The notes beneath the pieces are model-generated. The model was not told the origin of the DNA and made no database searches. It saw only the letters and a list, made by a program, of their open reading frames with translations. From NCBI RefSeq assembly GCF_007970805.1, contig NZ_CP042433.1, positions 620,001-684,000 on the forward strand: DNA of 64,000 nucleotides. The letters are read 5' to 3'. A program made the translations under genes and the position numbers. The DNA comes from Flavisolibacter ginsenosidimutans. Lineage in GTDB: Bacteria > Bacteroidota > Bacteroidia > Chitinophagales > Chitinophagaceae. Positions within the stretch are counted from its first letter, which is position 1, and each line of letters begins with the position of its first letter. Positions 26,410 to 35,209 of the stretch are shown in pieces.

Positions 26410-27549
26410 TTATTTCGTCCCAAATTTGTAAACCGTTACCTGGTGATACGTCTCACCCGGTTTTAAAATTGTACCGGGAAAAGAAGGCTGGTTGGGCGAA
26501 TCGGGAAAGTGTTGCGTTTCCAAACACAGCGCTGCGTGTTGCACGTATTTCTTTCCGCCTTTTGTATCGGTAAGCGTACCATCCAAAAAGTTGCCGGAAT
26601 AAAATTGCAAGCCTGGTTGCGTGGTAAACACGTCCATGTATCGTCCGCTACTGGGTTCATACAAACTGGCTACCTTATCCAGAGCGTTGCCTTTTTTGTT
26701 CAGTACCCAGTTGTGATCGTAACCGCCTTTTACTTTGTCAATGTCGCGGCCAATCGGCTTGGCTGTTGTAAAGTCCATGGGCGTGCCTTTCACGTCCGTA
26801 ATTTGCCCCGTCGGAATCAACAAATCATTTACCGGCGTGTACTTGTCGGCGTCAATTTGCAGCTCGTGCGCAAGGATCGTTGAATCCGCGCCGGCCGTTA
26901 AGTTAAAATACGCATGGTTGGTTAAGTTCACCGGCGTGGCTTTATCGGTTGTTGCCGTGTAATCAATGCGCAAACCGTTATCAGCCGTAAGCGTGTAAAC
27001 CACTTTCACGTTCAACGTGCCGGGATAACCTTCTTCGCCATCCTTGCTTACGTAATTCAATTCAAGGCTACTATCACCTGCAAGTTTTTTTGCATCCCAA
27101 ACCACTTTGTCAAAGCCTTTGTTGCCGCCGTGCAAAGAGTTGCCGTTGTTGTTCTGCGCAAGTGTGTAATTTTTTCCGTCGAGTGTAAACTTGCCGCCCG
27201 CAATGCGGTTTCCGTAACGACCAATCAGGGCGCCGAAATATGGATTGCCTTTTTGCAAATAACCGCTAAGCGAATCATAGCCAAGCACCACATCGCCCAT
27301 CGTGCCTTTCTTGTCGGGTGCTATCAACTTTGTTATCGTTCCACCGTAATTGATGATGGAAACCTGCATGCCCGAAGGATTGCTCAACGTGTACTCGGTG
27401 ATGTCTTTTCCGTCTGTATTGCCAAAGGGCTTTTCAGCAATGCCGAAGCCTTTGGTTTCTCCTGTTTTTTCTGACATTTTCGTTGGTTGATTGTTGTTGC
27501 AAGCAAAAAGAGTGAAAGCAATGGCGGGCAGTAAGAAGTATTTCTTCAT
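26410..27549 (-). CDS. mro: Aldose 1-epimerase (mutarotase), lipoprotein
   Basis: 379 residues. Lipobox LFACNN (Cys17), so probably anchored in the cell envelope. The galactose-mutarotase domain follows: LIGRYGNRIAGGKF, NSLHGGNKGFDKVVWDA (first catalytic His), VNLTNHAYFNL (second His), and LCLETQHFPDSPNQPSFPG (catalytic Glu). It speeds interconversion of sugar anomers, presumably before arabinose uptake. It lies in the ara operon between araD and araA, 15 bp after araD. Confidence 0.93.
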   Translation of the reverse strand: MKKYFLLPAIAFTLFACNNNQPTKMSEKTGETKGFGIAEKPFGNTDGKDITEYTLSNPSGMQVSIINYGGTITKLIAPDKKGTMGDVVLGYDSLSGYLQKGNPYFGALIGRYGNRIAGGKFTLDGKNYTLAQNNNGNSLHGGNKGFDKVVWDAKKLAGDSSLELNYVSKDGEEGYPGTLNVKVVYTLTADNGLRIDYTATTDKATPVNLTNHAYFNLTAGADSTILAHELQIDADKYTPVNDLLIPTGQITDVKGTPMDFTTAKPIGRDIDKVKGGYDHNWVLNKKGNALDKVASLYEPSSGRYMDVFTTQPGLQFYSGNFLDGTLTDTKGGKKYVQHAALCLETQHFPDSPNQPSFPGTILKPGETYHQVTVYKFGTK

Positions 27550-27564
27550 AAAAGCAAGTGGGTT

Positions 27565-28263
27565 TTATTGTCCGTAATATGAATTGGGTCCGTGTTTGCG
27601 TTCGAAATGTTTTTTAATAAGGGCATCTTTTAACCGCGGCGCAGATGGATTGACCTTTTCTGTAAGCAAAGCCATTTGTGCCACCGTTTCCAGCACCGCG
27701 CTGTTGTACACCGCTTTCTCGGCGCTCTTTCCCCAGGTGAAAGGTGCGTGGTTTCCAACAAGGATCATCTCTACTTCTCTGTAATCAAGACCTTTTTCTT
27801 TAAAGCAGTTCATGATCTGGAAGCCGGTTTCGTACTCGTAGTCGCCTTCAATCATCTTGTCGTCCATGGGCGGTGCACAGGGAATGTCAACGGTGTTGTG
27901 ATCGGCATGTGTCGTTCCAAAAATCGGAATGTCGCGCTGCGACTGCGCCCACGCCGTGGCGTATGTTGAGTGCGTGTGCGCAATGCCGCCAATGTCTTCC
28001 CAGTGTTTGTACAAAACCGCGTGGGTTTTCGTATCGGACGAAGGCCGCAGGCTTCCTTCCACGGCGTAACCGTCAAAGTCAACGATGACCATTTTTTCCG
28101 GCGATAAATCCTCGTACGGCAGGCCGCTTGGCTTGATGGCGAAAACTCCTTCGGCCCTGTCCGCGGCGCTTACATTGCCAAAGGTGAAGAGTACCAATCC
28201 AAGTTTAGGCAATTGAATGTTTGCTTCGTAAGCGGCTTCTTTAATGTGATCGTAACGGCTCAA
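27565..28263 (-). CDS. araD: L-ribulose-5-phosphate 4-epimerase
   Basis: 232 residues, the standard length. It converts L-ribulose-5-phosphate to D-xylulose-5-phosphate with a metal ion. Signatures: GNVSAADRAEGVFAIKPSG, THSTYATAWAQ (His ligands), GTTHADHN, and the VGNHAPFTWG segment (His ligand near residue 171). It sits 48 bp after araB in the operon. Confidence 0.95.
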   Translation of the reverse strand: MSRYDHIKEAAYEANIQLPKLGLVLFTFGNVSAADRAEGVFAIKPSGLPYEDLSPEKMVIVDFDGYAVEGSLRPSSDTKTHAVLYKHWEDIGGIAHTHSTYATAWAQSQRDIPIFGTTHADHNTVDIPCAPPMDDKMIEGDYEYETGFQIMNCFKEKGLDYREVEMILVGNHAPFTWGKSAEKAVYNSAVLETVAQMALLTEKVNPSAPRLKDALIKKHFERKHGPNSYYGQ

Positions 28264-28311
28264 TTGATTTGAAGTTTGAGGTTTGAAATTGAAGATTGAT
28301 TTTTCAGCATA

Positions 28312-30000
28312 TCAGGCAACCGCAATCGTTGATTTAACTTCTTTCTGGCTTGTTTGCGCTTCGATAAATGCACCCAGTTTTTTATACTGCTCGTAGCGTT
28401 TCTTGTAATAAGGAACTTTCTCTTGGTTTGGGTGATATTCCGCATCGAATCCTTGTCCCATCACCTCCATCGCATCTTCTACTTTTTCATAAAGACCGGC
28501 CGCTGTAGCGGCAAACATAGCCGCGCCGATGGCACAGGTTTGTTCCGACTTGTGAATGCGGATCGGCATGTCCATCACATCGGCCATCACTTGCATAATG
28601 TACGGCGATTTTTTTGCCACGCCGCCCAACCCAATCAGCCCTTTGATGCCCACGCCTTGTTCGTTAAAGCGATCAACGATGGCTTTTGCACCAAAGCAAG
28701 TTGCTTCAACAAGTGCTTTGAAAATGCGCGGTGCATCAGTGCCTAAGTTCAAATTCACAATTGCTCCTTTTAATAATTGGTTGGCGTCTGGTGTGCGCCG
28801 TCCGTTCAACCAATCCAGTGCTAATTCGTCCTTTTGGTTCAGTGGGAGTTTGGCAGCGTCGGCAGATAGATTTGCAATGAGTTTGCTGCTGATTTCTTCT
28901 TTTAATTTTTCGTCGCTGATGAATTGCAGCGGATAGCTCAAAAGATTTTTAAACCAGGCGTAGGCATCACCAAAAGCACTTTGCCCGGCTTCCATTCCAA
29001 TCATGGAAGGAATAACCGAACCGGGAACCTGGCCGCAAATGCCACGCACCAACAAATCACCCACTTCGTTTGCGGGTGCAACCAGCATGTCGCAGGTGGA
29101 CGTGCCCATTACTTTGCTTAAATGATAAGGCTCGATTTGTCCGCCCACGGCGCCCATGTGCGCATCAAAGGCGCCCACGCCAATCGTCACATCTTCCGGT
29201 AAGCCCAAACGCTCCGCCCATTCTTTGCTAATCGTTCCCGCAGCTTCAGCGGAGGTATATGTTTTGGTAAAGAGTTTTTGCGTGAAGCCTTTGAGAAGCG
29301 GATCAAGATTGGCGAAGAAATCATCCGAAGGCAATCCGCCAAAAGCCTCGGCCCACAAGGCTTTGTGGCCTGCCGAGCAAACGCCCCGCTTTACTGCTTT
29401 TGCATCGTTGCCACCGGTTAAAAGAAAGGGAATCCAGTCGCAATGTTCCACCCAGGAATCTATCGCGTTTCTCACGGCCTCGTCTGCACGAAGAATGTGC
29501 AGGAGCTTCGCCCAAAACCATTCCGAGGAATAAATGCCGCCCACGAATTGTAAAAACTTATCTGCATCTGCGGCTTCGTTTATTTCGGCTGCTTCTTTTG
29601 TCGCGGTGTGATCTTTCCACAACACAAACATGGCGTTTGGGTTTTCGGCAAACTGCGGCAGCAGCGCAAGCGGCGTTCCCGTTATATCTACTGCAACGGG
29701 TGTTGATCCCGTGGTATCAACGGAGATGGCCGCAACCTTCTGCGCAATCTCTTTTCCGGCTTTTTGCAAACAATCTTTGATGGTGGCTTCCAAACCTTCC
29801 ACATAATCGAGCGGATGTTGCCGGAATTGATTGATGGCAGCGTTGCAATATTTTCCTTCTTTCCATCGCGGATAATAAAAAACGGAAGCCGCGATTTCTT
29901 CGCCGTTGGCGGCGTTTACCAAAATGGTGCGAACCGAATCGGTGCCGTAATCAACGCCCATCACGTAGGCTTTGCCGGCTAAATTTTTTCTTTCAGGCAT
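28312..30000 (-). CDS. araB: Ribulokinase
   Basis: 562 residues, a FGGY-family kinase that phosphorylates L-ribulose with ATP. Phosphate-binding motif GVDYGTDSVRTILVNA near the N-terminus; DAHMGAVGG catalytic-Asp region; FGAKAIVDRFNEQG and the GGVAKKSPYIMQVMADV loop in the C-terminal ATPase domain. It overlaps the end of the upstream HAD gene by 22 nt, showing coupled expression. Confidence 0.95.
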   Translation of the reverse strand: MPERKNLAGKAYVMGVDYGTDSVRTILVNAANGEEIAASVFYYPRWKEGKYCNAAINQFRQHPLDYVEGLEATIKDCLQKAGKEIAQKVAAISVDTTGSTPVAVDITGTPLALLPQFAENPNAMFVLWKDHTATKEAAEINEAADADKFLQFVGGIYSSEWFWAKLLHILRADEAVRNAIDSWVEHCDWIPFLLTGGNDAKAVKRGVCSAGHKALWAEAFGGLPSDDFFANLDPLLKGFTQKLFTKTYTSAEAAGTISKEWAERLGLPEDVTIGVGAFDAHMGAVGGQIEPYHLSKVMGTSTCDMLVAPANEVGDLLVRGICGQVPGSVIPSMIGMEAGQSAFGDAYAWFKNLLSYPLQFISDEKLKEEISSKLIANLSADAAKLPLNQKDELALDWLNGRRTPDANQLLKGAIVNLNLGTDAPRIFKALVEATCFGAKAIVDRFNEQGVGIKGLIGLGGVAKKSPYIMQVMADVMDMPIRIHKSEQTCAIGAAMFAATAAGLYEKVEDAMEVMGQGFDAEYHPNQEKVPYYKKRYEQYKKLGAFIEAQTSQKEVKSTIAVA

Positions 30001-30662
30001 AACAAGCTTTTGAGTTGGTCATCGTAATAATCCTGGATGAAGCCAACGATATTTTTGTAGTGTGAAAATTCTTGGGGACGATGAAGCGTGGTAATGACGA
30101 TGCAATCCATGCCAGCGTTCTGCGCGGCTTCCACGCCTTTGGGTGCGTCTTCAAACACAAGGCAATCGGTTGGATTGATGCCGAGGAGTTCCGAACATTT
30201 TAAAAACGTTTCGGGGTGCGGCTTGCTGTGCATCACGTCATCGGCACTCACAATTGCATCAATCAGGTGACGAATGTTCAACCCGTCAACAACAAAATCA
30301 ATGTTGGGGAGAATGGCCGCCGAGCCGATAGCCGTCTTGATGCCGTCGCTGTGCGCCGATTGCAGAAAGGCTTCAAAACCGTTAATGAATTTCAGATGCG
30401 GAAGAAATTCTTGGCGGTAGGTTGTTTCTTTTTCGGTGCCGAGCTTTTCTTTTTCTTCGGTGCTGAACCTGCCGGGAAAAATTCGCTCCAGCATCTCGCC
30501 GTTTTTTCCGTAACATTCGGCTTTGGTGCGTTCGATGCCGATGTTTGCACCGAGGGAAAGCAAGATGCGGTGCCAGGCCTCGATGTGATAAGACATGTCG
30601 TTAACGACGGTGCCGTTTAAATCAAAGAGAAAAGCTTTGTACGATTTTGCGAGTTGTAGCAT
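29979..30662 (-). CDS. HAD-superfamily beta-phosphoglucomutase-like phosphatase, first gene of the ara operon
   Basis: 227 residues. HAD fold with alpha-helical cap after motif I (AWHRILLSLGA). Motif II GSAA, motif III/IV HSKPHPETFLKC and CLVFEDAPKGVEAA. Motif I reads FDLNGTVV: the nucleophile Asp is present, but the general acid/base Asp two residues on is Asn. The partial loss could lower phosphatase turnover; similar DLNGT/DMNGT forms are seen in this phylum, so it may be a stable variant. It may recycle dead-end sugar phosphates formed during pentose use. It overlaps araB. Confidence 0.8.
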   Translation of the reverse strand: MLQLAKSYKAFLFDLNGTVVNDMSYHIEAWHRILLSLGANIGIERTKAECYGKNGEMLERIFPGRFSTEEKEKLGTEKETTYRQEFLPHLKFINGFEAFLQSAHSDGIKTAIGSAAILPNIDFVVDGLNIRHLIDAIVSADDVMHSKPHPETFLKCSELLGINPTDCLVFEDAPKGVEAAQNAGMDCIVITTLHRPQEFSHYKNIVGFIQDYYDDQLKSLLCLKEKI

Positions 30663-30685
30663 GACCGGAGCAATTCATTCTTTGC

Positions 30686-30859
30686 ATGAAGAAAAGCGAA
30701 AGAGGCAAAGTAAGGAAGATATTGCTTCCGCGAAAAATCATGCACTTGTTGCGCGGAGAAAATTCCGGCATTTGCCTTGACGAACCGTCCTGCAGTAGCC
30801 TGAAAGATTTACAGGATGCCGCAGAACGGAAACTACTTTCTCCTGCCTTATCATTGTAA
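30686..30859 (+). CDS. Possible small basic protein (57 aa)
   Basis: A 57-codon ORF from ATG 30686 to TAA 30859 in the divergent ara/lut intergenic region. Basic N-terminus (MKKSERGKVRKILLPRKI). A TTCTTTG sequence lies just before the ATG, similar to the -7 boxes of neighbours. No homologue is recognised, and chance ORFs of this size are common. Confidence 0.25.
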   Translation: MKKSERGKVRKILLPRKIMHLLRGENSGICLDEPSCSSLKDLQDAAERKLLSPALSL

Positions 30860-30871
30860 AAATCTCGCTCA

Positions 30872-31606
30872 ATGAAGGTTGGCTTGTTTGTGCCTTGTTA
30901 TATTGATCAATTCTATCCCTCGGTTGGCATTGCTACTTTGCAGTTGCTCGAAAAATTTGGCTGCGACGTTCATTATCCGCCCGATCAAACCTGTTGCGGG
31001 CAACCGATGGCGAACTCGGGCTTTGCTTCTCTTACGCACGGCTGCAATCAAAACTTCGTCAAAAACTTTTCGGGCCTTGATTATATCGTTGCGCCTTCGG
31101 GCAGTTGCGTGTTGCATATAAAGGAACATTTGCACGACGACAGAAATCCTGAAGCAGCAAAAGAGATTCGTTCGCGCATTTTTGAACTGACTGAATTTCT
31201 TACGGATATTTTAAAAGTAGAAACCGTTGAAGCACGTTTCCCGCACCGCGTGGGCCTTCACCAAAGTTGTCACGGGCAGCGCATGTTGCACCTTGCTTCG
31301 ATGTCGGAAAGAGTGCTGCCGCCGTTTTCAAAAGCCGAACAATTATTGAAAGGTGTAAAAGGTTTGGAACTGGTAAAGCCAGCACGTGTGGATGAATGTT
31401 GTGGTTTTGGCGGTACGTTTTGCGTCACCGAAGAAGCCGTATCGGTAGCGATGGGCGAAGACCGCGTGAGCGAACACGAAGTCAACAACGTGGATTACAT
31501 TACCGGCGGCGACACCAGTTGCCTCATGCACCTCGAAGGCATTTTGCGCCGCAAAAAAAGCTGCATCAAAATTATTCACCTCGCCGAAATATTGGCCGCC
31601 CAATGA
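30872..31606 (+). CDS. lutA: L-lactate oxidation Fe-S protein LutA
   Basis: 244 residues with two CCG domains (DUF224): CCGQPMANSG near residue 46 and CCGFGGTFCV near residue 177, which bind Fe-S clusters as in heterodisulfide reductase subunits. With LutB and LutC it forms the L-lactate (or glycolate-type) dehydrogenase feeding electrons to the respiratory chain. It overlaps lutB by 4 nt (ATGA). The start at 30872 follows the small ORF at 30686. Confidence 0.93.
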   Translation: MKVGLFVPCYIDQFYPSVGIATLQLLEKFGCDVHYPPDQTCCGQPMANSGFASLTHGCNQNFVKNFSGLDYIVAPSGSCVLHIKEHLHDDRNPEAAKEIRSRIFELTEFLTDILKVETVEARFPHRVGLHQSCHGQRMLHLASMSERVLPPFSKAEQLLKGVKGLELVKPARVDECCGFGGTFCVTEEAVSVAMGEDRVSEHEVNNVDYITGGDTSCLMHLEGILRRKKSCIKIIHLAEILAAQ

Positions 31607-32976
31607 ACGACAATCAAACCCACAGCCAGAACGCAACCGAGTTTCTAAAAGATCGGGAACGGGCGCATTGGCACGACGAAACTCTTTGGTTTGTGCGGGC
31701 CAAACGCGACAAGGCCGCACACAATATCCCTGAATGGGAAGCGCTGCGCGATGCCGCGTCAGCAATTAAAGAGCACACGCTTTCTCGGCTTGACGAATAC
31801 CTGATTCAATTTGAAGAAAAGGCCAAAGCGAACGGTGTGCACGTGCATTGGGCGAACGATGCCGAAGCGCATAACCAGATCATTCACGGCATTCTTGCAA
31901 AGCACAGTGCGAAAAACGTTGTGAAGAGCAAATCCATGCTTACCGAAGAATGCGGATTGAATTTTTACCTGCGTGACAAGGGCATTGAAGTAGTAGATAC
32001 AGATCTTGGTGAATACATCGTTCAACTGCGCGAAGAACATCCGAGCCACATTGTTCTCCCGGCCATTCATTTAAAAAAGGAAGACGTCAGCAATACGTTT
32101 CACCAGCACATCGGCACTGAAAAAGGAAACAAGGACGAAGTCTATCTGACCCGCTCCGCACGCAAGGTATTACGGCAAAAATTTTTGTCGGCTGATGCGG
32201 CCATCACCGGTGTAAACTTTGCCATTGCCGAAACCGGCGGCATCGTGGTTTGCACCAACGAAGGCAATGCCGACCTGGGCGTGCACGCCAACAAAGTACA
32301 CATCGCTTGTATGGGTTTTGAAAAAATCATTCCGAAAGCGGAACATTTGGGAATCTTTCTTCGACTGTTGGCACGCAGCGCAACAGGCCAACCGGTAACA
32401 ACATACTCAAGCCATTTCCATCGTCCGCAAAAAGGGCAGGAGATGCACATTGTGATTGTGAACAACGGCCGCACAAACCAGTTGGGCCGCGAAGAGTTTC
32501 GCGGTTCGCTAAAGTGCATTCGCTGCGCGGCTTGTTTCAATACTTGCCCGGTTTACCGGCGCAGCGGCGGGCACAGTTATCACACGGCCATTGCCGGTCC
32601 GATTGGTTCCATCCTTGCGCCAAACATTGACATGAAACAGTACGCTGATCTGCCTTTTGCTTCTACGCTTTGCGGTTCGTGCAGCAATGTATGCCCGGTT
32701 AAGATCAACATTCACGAACAGCTTTGGAGTTGGCGGCAAAAACTCATGAGCGAAGGTTACGGCGGCTTTGCCAAGAAAGCGTCCATGAAGATGATGGCGG
32801 GTGTATTGGGTTCACCTTCGGTTTTTAAAATCAGCGGAAAGCTTGGCCGCACAGCCATGCGGTTAATGCCCTTTGCCGTGAACAATAATTTAAATCCTTG
32901 GTACAAGGGAAGAGAAATGCCCGAGCCGCCGAAGGAAAGCTTTCGCGAATGGTACAAGAAAAACAAAAAAGCATGA
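31603..32976 (+). CDS. lutB: L-lactate oxidation Fe-S protein LutB
   Basis: 457 residues from the ATG at 31603 (MNDNQTHSQNATEFL). The open frame extends upstream to 31396, but that stretch is the shadow of lutA. LUD domain in the N-terminal two thirds; two 4Fe-4S motifs in the C-terminal third, CIRCAACFNTCPVYRR and CGSCSNVCPVKINIHEQLW. Overlaps by 4 nt with both lutA and lutC. Confidence 0.95.
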   Translation: MNDNQTHSQNATEFLKDRERAHWHDETLWFVRAKRDKAAHNIPEWEALRDAASAIKEHTLSRLDEYLIQFEEKAKANGVHVHWANDAEAHNQIIHGILAKHSAKNVVKSKSMLTEECGLNFYLRDKGIEVVDTDLGEYIVQLREEHPSHIVLPAIHLKKEDVSNTFHQHIGTEKGNKDEVYLTRSARKVLRQKFLSADAAITGVNFAIAETGGIVVCTNEGNADLGVHANKVHIACMGFEKIIPKAEHLGIFLRLLARSATGQPVTTYSSHFHRPQKGQEMHIVIVNNGRTNQLGREEFRGSLKCIRCAACFNTCPVYRRSGGHSYHTAIAGPIGSILAPNIDMKQYADLPFASTLCGSCSNVCPVKINIHEQLWSWRQKLMSEGYGGFAKKASMKMMAGVLGSPSVFKISGKLGRTAMRLMPFAVNNNLNPWYKGREMPEPPKESFREWYKKNKKA

Positions 32977-33563
32977 GCCGCGAAAAGATATTAAACGCCA
33001 TTGCGAAGAACAAACCTGCGCCGCTTCCGCTGCCGGAAAAATTCAGCGTTGAAAGGCCTGCGATAAATCTTACCGAAAGGTATTTGGAAGTGTTGCAAAG
33101 CATCGGCGGGAAAGGACGAGTCGTTAGTGATTTAACCGAGGTCGAAGAGCTTTTGCAGCAGAAGCGGGAGAGCGGCGTGGAAGTGGTAAACTGCATCAAC
33201 GACTTGCCTGGTTACAACGCCGGTGATTACGTTTCAAAACTTGCTACTGAAACCCAAACCGTGCAAGCGGTTTTTTTAAAAGGCAAAATAGCCGTTGCAG
33301 AAAACGCGGCCATTTGGGTGCCGGAAAGCGCAGCGGTTAACCGCATTCTGCCTTTCATTTGCCAGGAGTTGGTGATGGTTGTTGACGAAAAAAAAATAGT
33401 GGCAAACATGCACGAAGCGTATGATAAAATTCAAGTGGATGAAGACGGTTACGGTGCTTTCATTGCCGGGCCTTCCAAAACCGCAGACATTGAACAATCC
33501 CTGGTGATTGGTGCGCACGGGCCGTTGCAGTTGGATGTGTTTGTGGTGAGAAGTGTGGTGTAA
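32973..33563 (+). CDS. lutC: Lactate utilisation protein LutC
   Basis: 196 residues from the ATG at 32973; an in-frame ATG at 32898 lies within lutB. LUD domain: AIWVPESAAVNRILPFICQELVMVV, then the FIAGPSKTADIEQSLVIGAHGP signature that ends the family. Third gene of a coupled lutABC operon. Its stop codon lies in the outer arm of a palindromic element. Confidence 0.93.
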   Translation: MSREKILNAIAKNKPAPLPLPEKFSVERPAINLTERYLEVLQSIGGKGRVVSDLTEVEELLQQKRESGVEVVNCINDLPGYNAGDYVSKLATETQTVQAVFLKGKIAVAENAAIWVPESAAVNRILPFICQELVMVVDEKKIVANMHEAYDKIQVDEDGYGAFIAGPSKTADIEQSLVIGAHGPLQLDVFVVRSVV

Positions 33564-33603
33564 CGGACAGGGCTTCTTGGCTTTGTAAGCCGAATGTTGT
33601 GTG
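33558..33603 (-). repeat. Short attC-like palindromic element after the PIN gene
   Basis: 46 nt. On the minus strand: CACACAAC, then TTCGGCTTACAAAGCC (inner 5-bp hairpin), then CTGTCC and GTTACAC. The outer arms CACAAC and GTTAC pair partly; the layout resembles a short attC. It shares the TCCGTTAC core with the element at 34272-34333, and its inner part CGGCTT...AAGCC with copy A at 18.7 kb. It overlaps the lutC stop codon, so lies at the island border. Confidence 0.45.
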
Positions 33604-33609
33604 ATCGTA

Positions 33610-34023
33610 CTATTTGTCAGAAAGGTAGTCTGCAATTGTTAAGATTTCTATCTCACCAAAGGGATGCAGAACCAATAAATCTTTATCTCCTGTCAAAACG
33701 TGTGTAGCAGAGCCGTCAATTGCAAGCGAAAGCAAGAAGTTGTCTTTCTCATCACGGCAAACATTAACGTGAGATCTAACCTGTACGAATTCGGCTTTTT
33801 GTTTGAGGTTGACTAATAGCTCAGTCAGTTCGAAGAGGTCAAAGTACTTTTTAAACTTTGGTCGCTCGGCAACTTCAACTATTTCCTCCAATAATTCCTG
33901 GCTTATCAACAAAATTGTCCGGCCTGTTGACAGAAGCCGGTCGAGTTTGGAAAAGTCTCTGGTCAACAAGAAACTGATCCAAAGGTTTGTGTCAACAACA
34001 ATCCTATGCTTTTCTTCCGACAT
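33610..34023 (-). CDS. PIN domain toxin (putative ribonuclease)
   Basis: 137 residues. PIN-domain acidic residues: VVDTNLWISFLL near the N-terminus, then CRDEKDNFLLSLAIDGSATHVLTGDKDLL in the centre and C-terminus. Belongs to the PIN family listed as putative toxin-antitoxin components. Its start overlaps the antitoxin gene by 20 nt. Flanked by attC-like elements on both sides of the pair. Confidence 0.82.
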   Translation of the reverse strand: MSEEKHRIVVDTNLWISFLLTRDFSKLDRLLSTGRTILLISQELLEEIVEVAERPKFKKYFDLFELTELLVNLKQKAEFVQVRSHVNVCRDEKDNFLLSLAIDGSATHVLTGDKDLLVLHPFGEIEILTIADYLSDK

Positions 34024-34231
34024 AGCGTTCGGCTCTTACTGCTTCTACTTCTTCTGTTATTTCTTCCATCGTTGGCGGTCCAAGTTGTTCAGCCTTCGAA
34101 CGGAGCCGTTCAATGACTTGCATAAATCCATCGTTGTCGGTTTGCTTAATCGCAATCAGGTTCATGTCTGCAAGGTCTTTTAAAAGCCTGTCCGCCTTTG
34201 GGTCTAATATGTCCACTTGATAGGTTGCCAT
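34004..34231 (-). CDS. Antitoxin of the PIN module
   Basis: 75 residues from the ATG at 34231 (MATYQVDILDPKADRLL); an earlier ATG at 34306 would begin in the repeat. Helical, with acidic C-terminal half and a basic end (RAERYVGRKA). Fits the small antitoxins that precede PIN toxins. Overlap of 20 nt with the toxin gene. Confidence 0.72.
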   Translation of the reverse strand: MATYQVDILDPKADRLLKDLADMNLIAIKQTDNDGFMQVIERLRSKAEQLGPPTMEEITEEVEAVRAERYVGRKA

Positions 34232-34271
34232 AACCAAATTTAAAGAAGGTTGATGTAAAAACCGGGCGGGT

Positions 34272-34333
34272 AGGTAACGGAATGGGTATTTATGCAGTGG
34301 TGGCATTTCCTGTTCCGTCGGTTTCAGTTAAAG
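34272..34333 (-). repeat. 62-nt attC-like palindromic element after the frameshifted gene
   Basis: On the minus strand it starts CTTTAAC and ends GTTACCT. Between them GGAACAGGAAATGC and GCATAAATACCCATTCC pair as an imperfect stem around a CACCACT loop. Its length is that of typical attC sites. Cores match RYYYAAC/GTTRRRY only at the AAC/GTT half. It shares the TCCGTTAC end with the element at 33558. Confidence 0.45.
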
Positions 34334-34355
34334 ATAGAAAGCTGATTTGAAATTC

Positions 34356-35041
34356 TCAAGCTGGTAACATGCACATGAGCCACCATTGCATGAATACCTT
34401 GTTAGCTGCTGCTAAGTCATGTTTTAAGAACCTCGGGTAATTCTTTGTCCAATACTGTTTCAGAAAACCCCATTTGTAGTCTTTATAGTCGCCAATGATG
34501 TCAAGCGGCAAACGTCTTATCAGTTTTTTCTTGTCACCCGATAGACGATAGATAAATATGCCATCATCAATTCCACAGCCTTCGCCATTTATGTAGCCAA
34601 TCTTTATTGCTTTATAGTTTGTCAAGTAAAATAAGTAACTCACCCAAGTCTCGTCAGCACAACCTGCCCGACTATAAGAATAGAAATATTTCGTACCCCT
34701 AATTTTTAGAGGAAGTGGCAGTTCGTCAAAACCTTTTACTTCACGGAACGTCTGATGTTGAGGAACATAAGAAAAAGCCGATAGTTGTCGGGAATATTGC
34801 CACCTAAGTCTAACATGAGGTCTTTGTAACCATCTTTGTTGAAGTCGCTAAACTTGAAATCCATAAAAGCAGGTTCCAGTTTGACAACTGTGTCCTTTTT
34901 AGAATTGATAATCCAGAAATCCCATTGGTCATGGTGAGCAGTGAAACGCTTGCCGTCAATTGTGACAGTTTTCGTCGCTTGTTGCCCTTGTGTCAGAAAG
35001 ATTAAAAAGAAAAATACAGTTGTAAAAAACAAGCGTCTCAT
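34356..35041 (-). pseudogene. Exported protein gene broken by a single-base frameshift
   Basis: Two minus-strand reading frames belong to one gene. The first (34736-35041) begins with a signal peptide (RLFFTTVFFFLIFLTQGQQ) and a DFNKDGYKDLMLDLGG motif (FG-GAP/EF-hand-like), then goes out of frame shortly after NIPDNYRLFL. Reading one base earlier around 34765-34778, near a run of five T on the minus strand, gives YVPQHQTFREVKGFDELPL and continues open to the stop at 34356, ending QWWLMCMLPA. An assembly or sequencing indel is as likely as a real mutation. Family is not recognised; similar proteins bind calcium-like ions through the DxNxDG motif. Confidence 0.75.
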
Positions 35042-35209
35042 AAAGTGGCAGCTAACAGTTGTATTGACGCAACTGCGAGTATAAATATACTCTGTTAATC
35101 AACAGAAACTTATACCCGCATGATTGCTGAATATTGTTCTTAACGCAGAAGAATGCGACGCAACCGGCGCTCAATAGCAGCAATGCAGCCTGGTACAAAG
35201 GAAAAATTT

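Noticed and set aside
31396..31602. N-terminal extension of LutB
   Set aside because: It is the shadow of lutA, Arg/His-rich and unlike LUD proteins.
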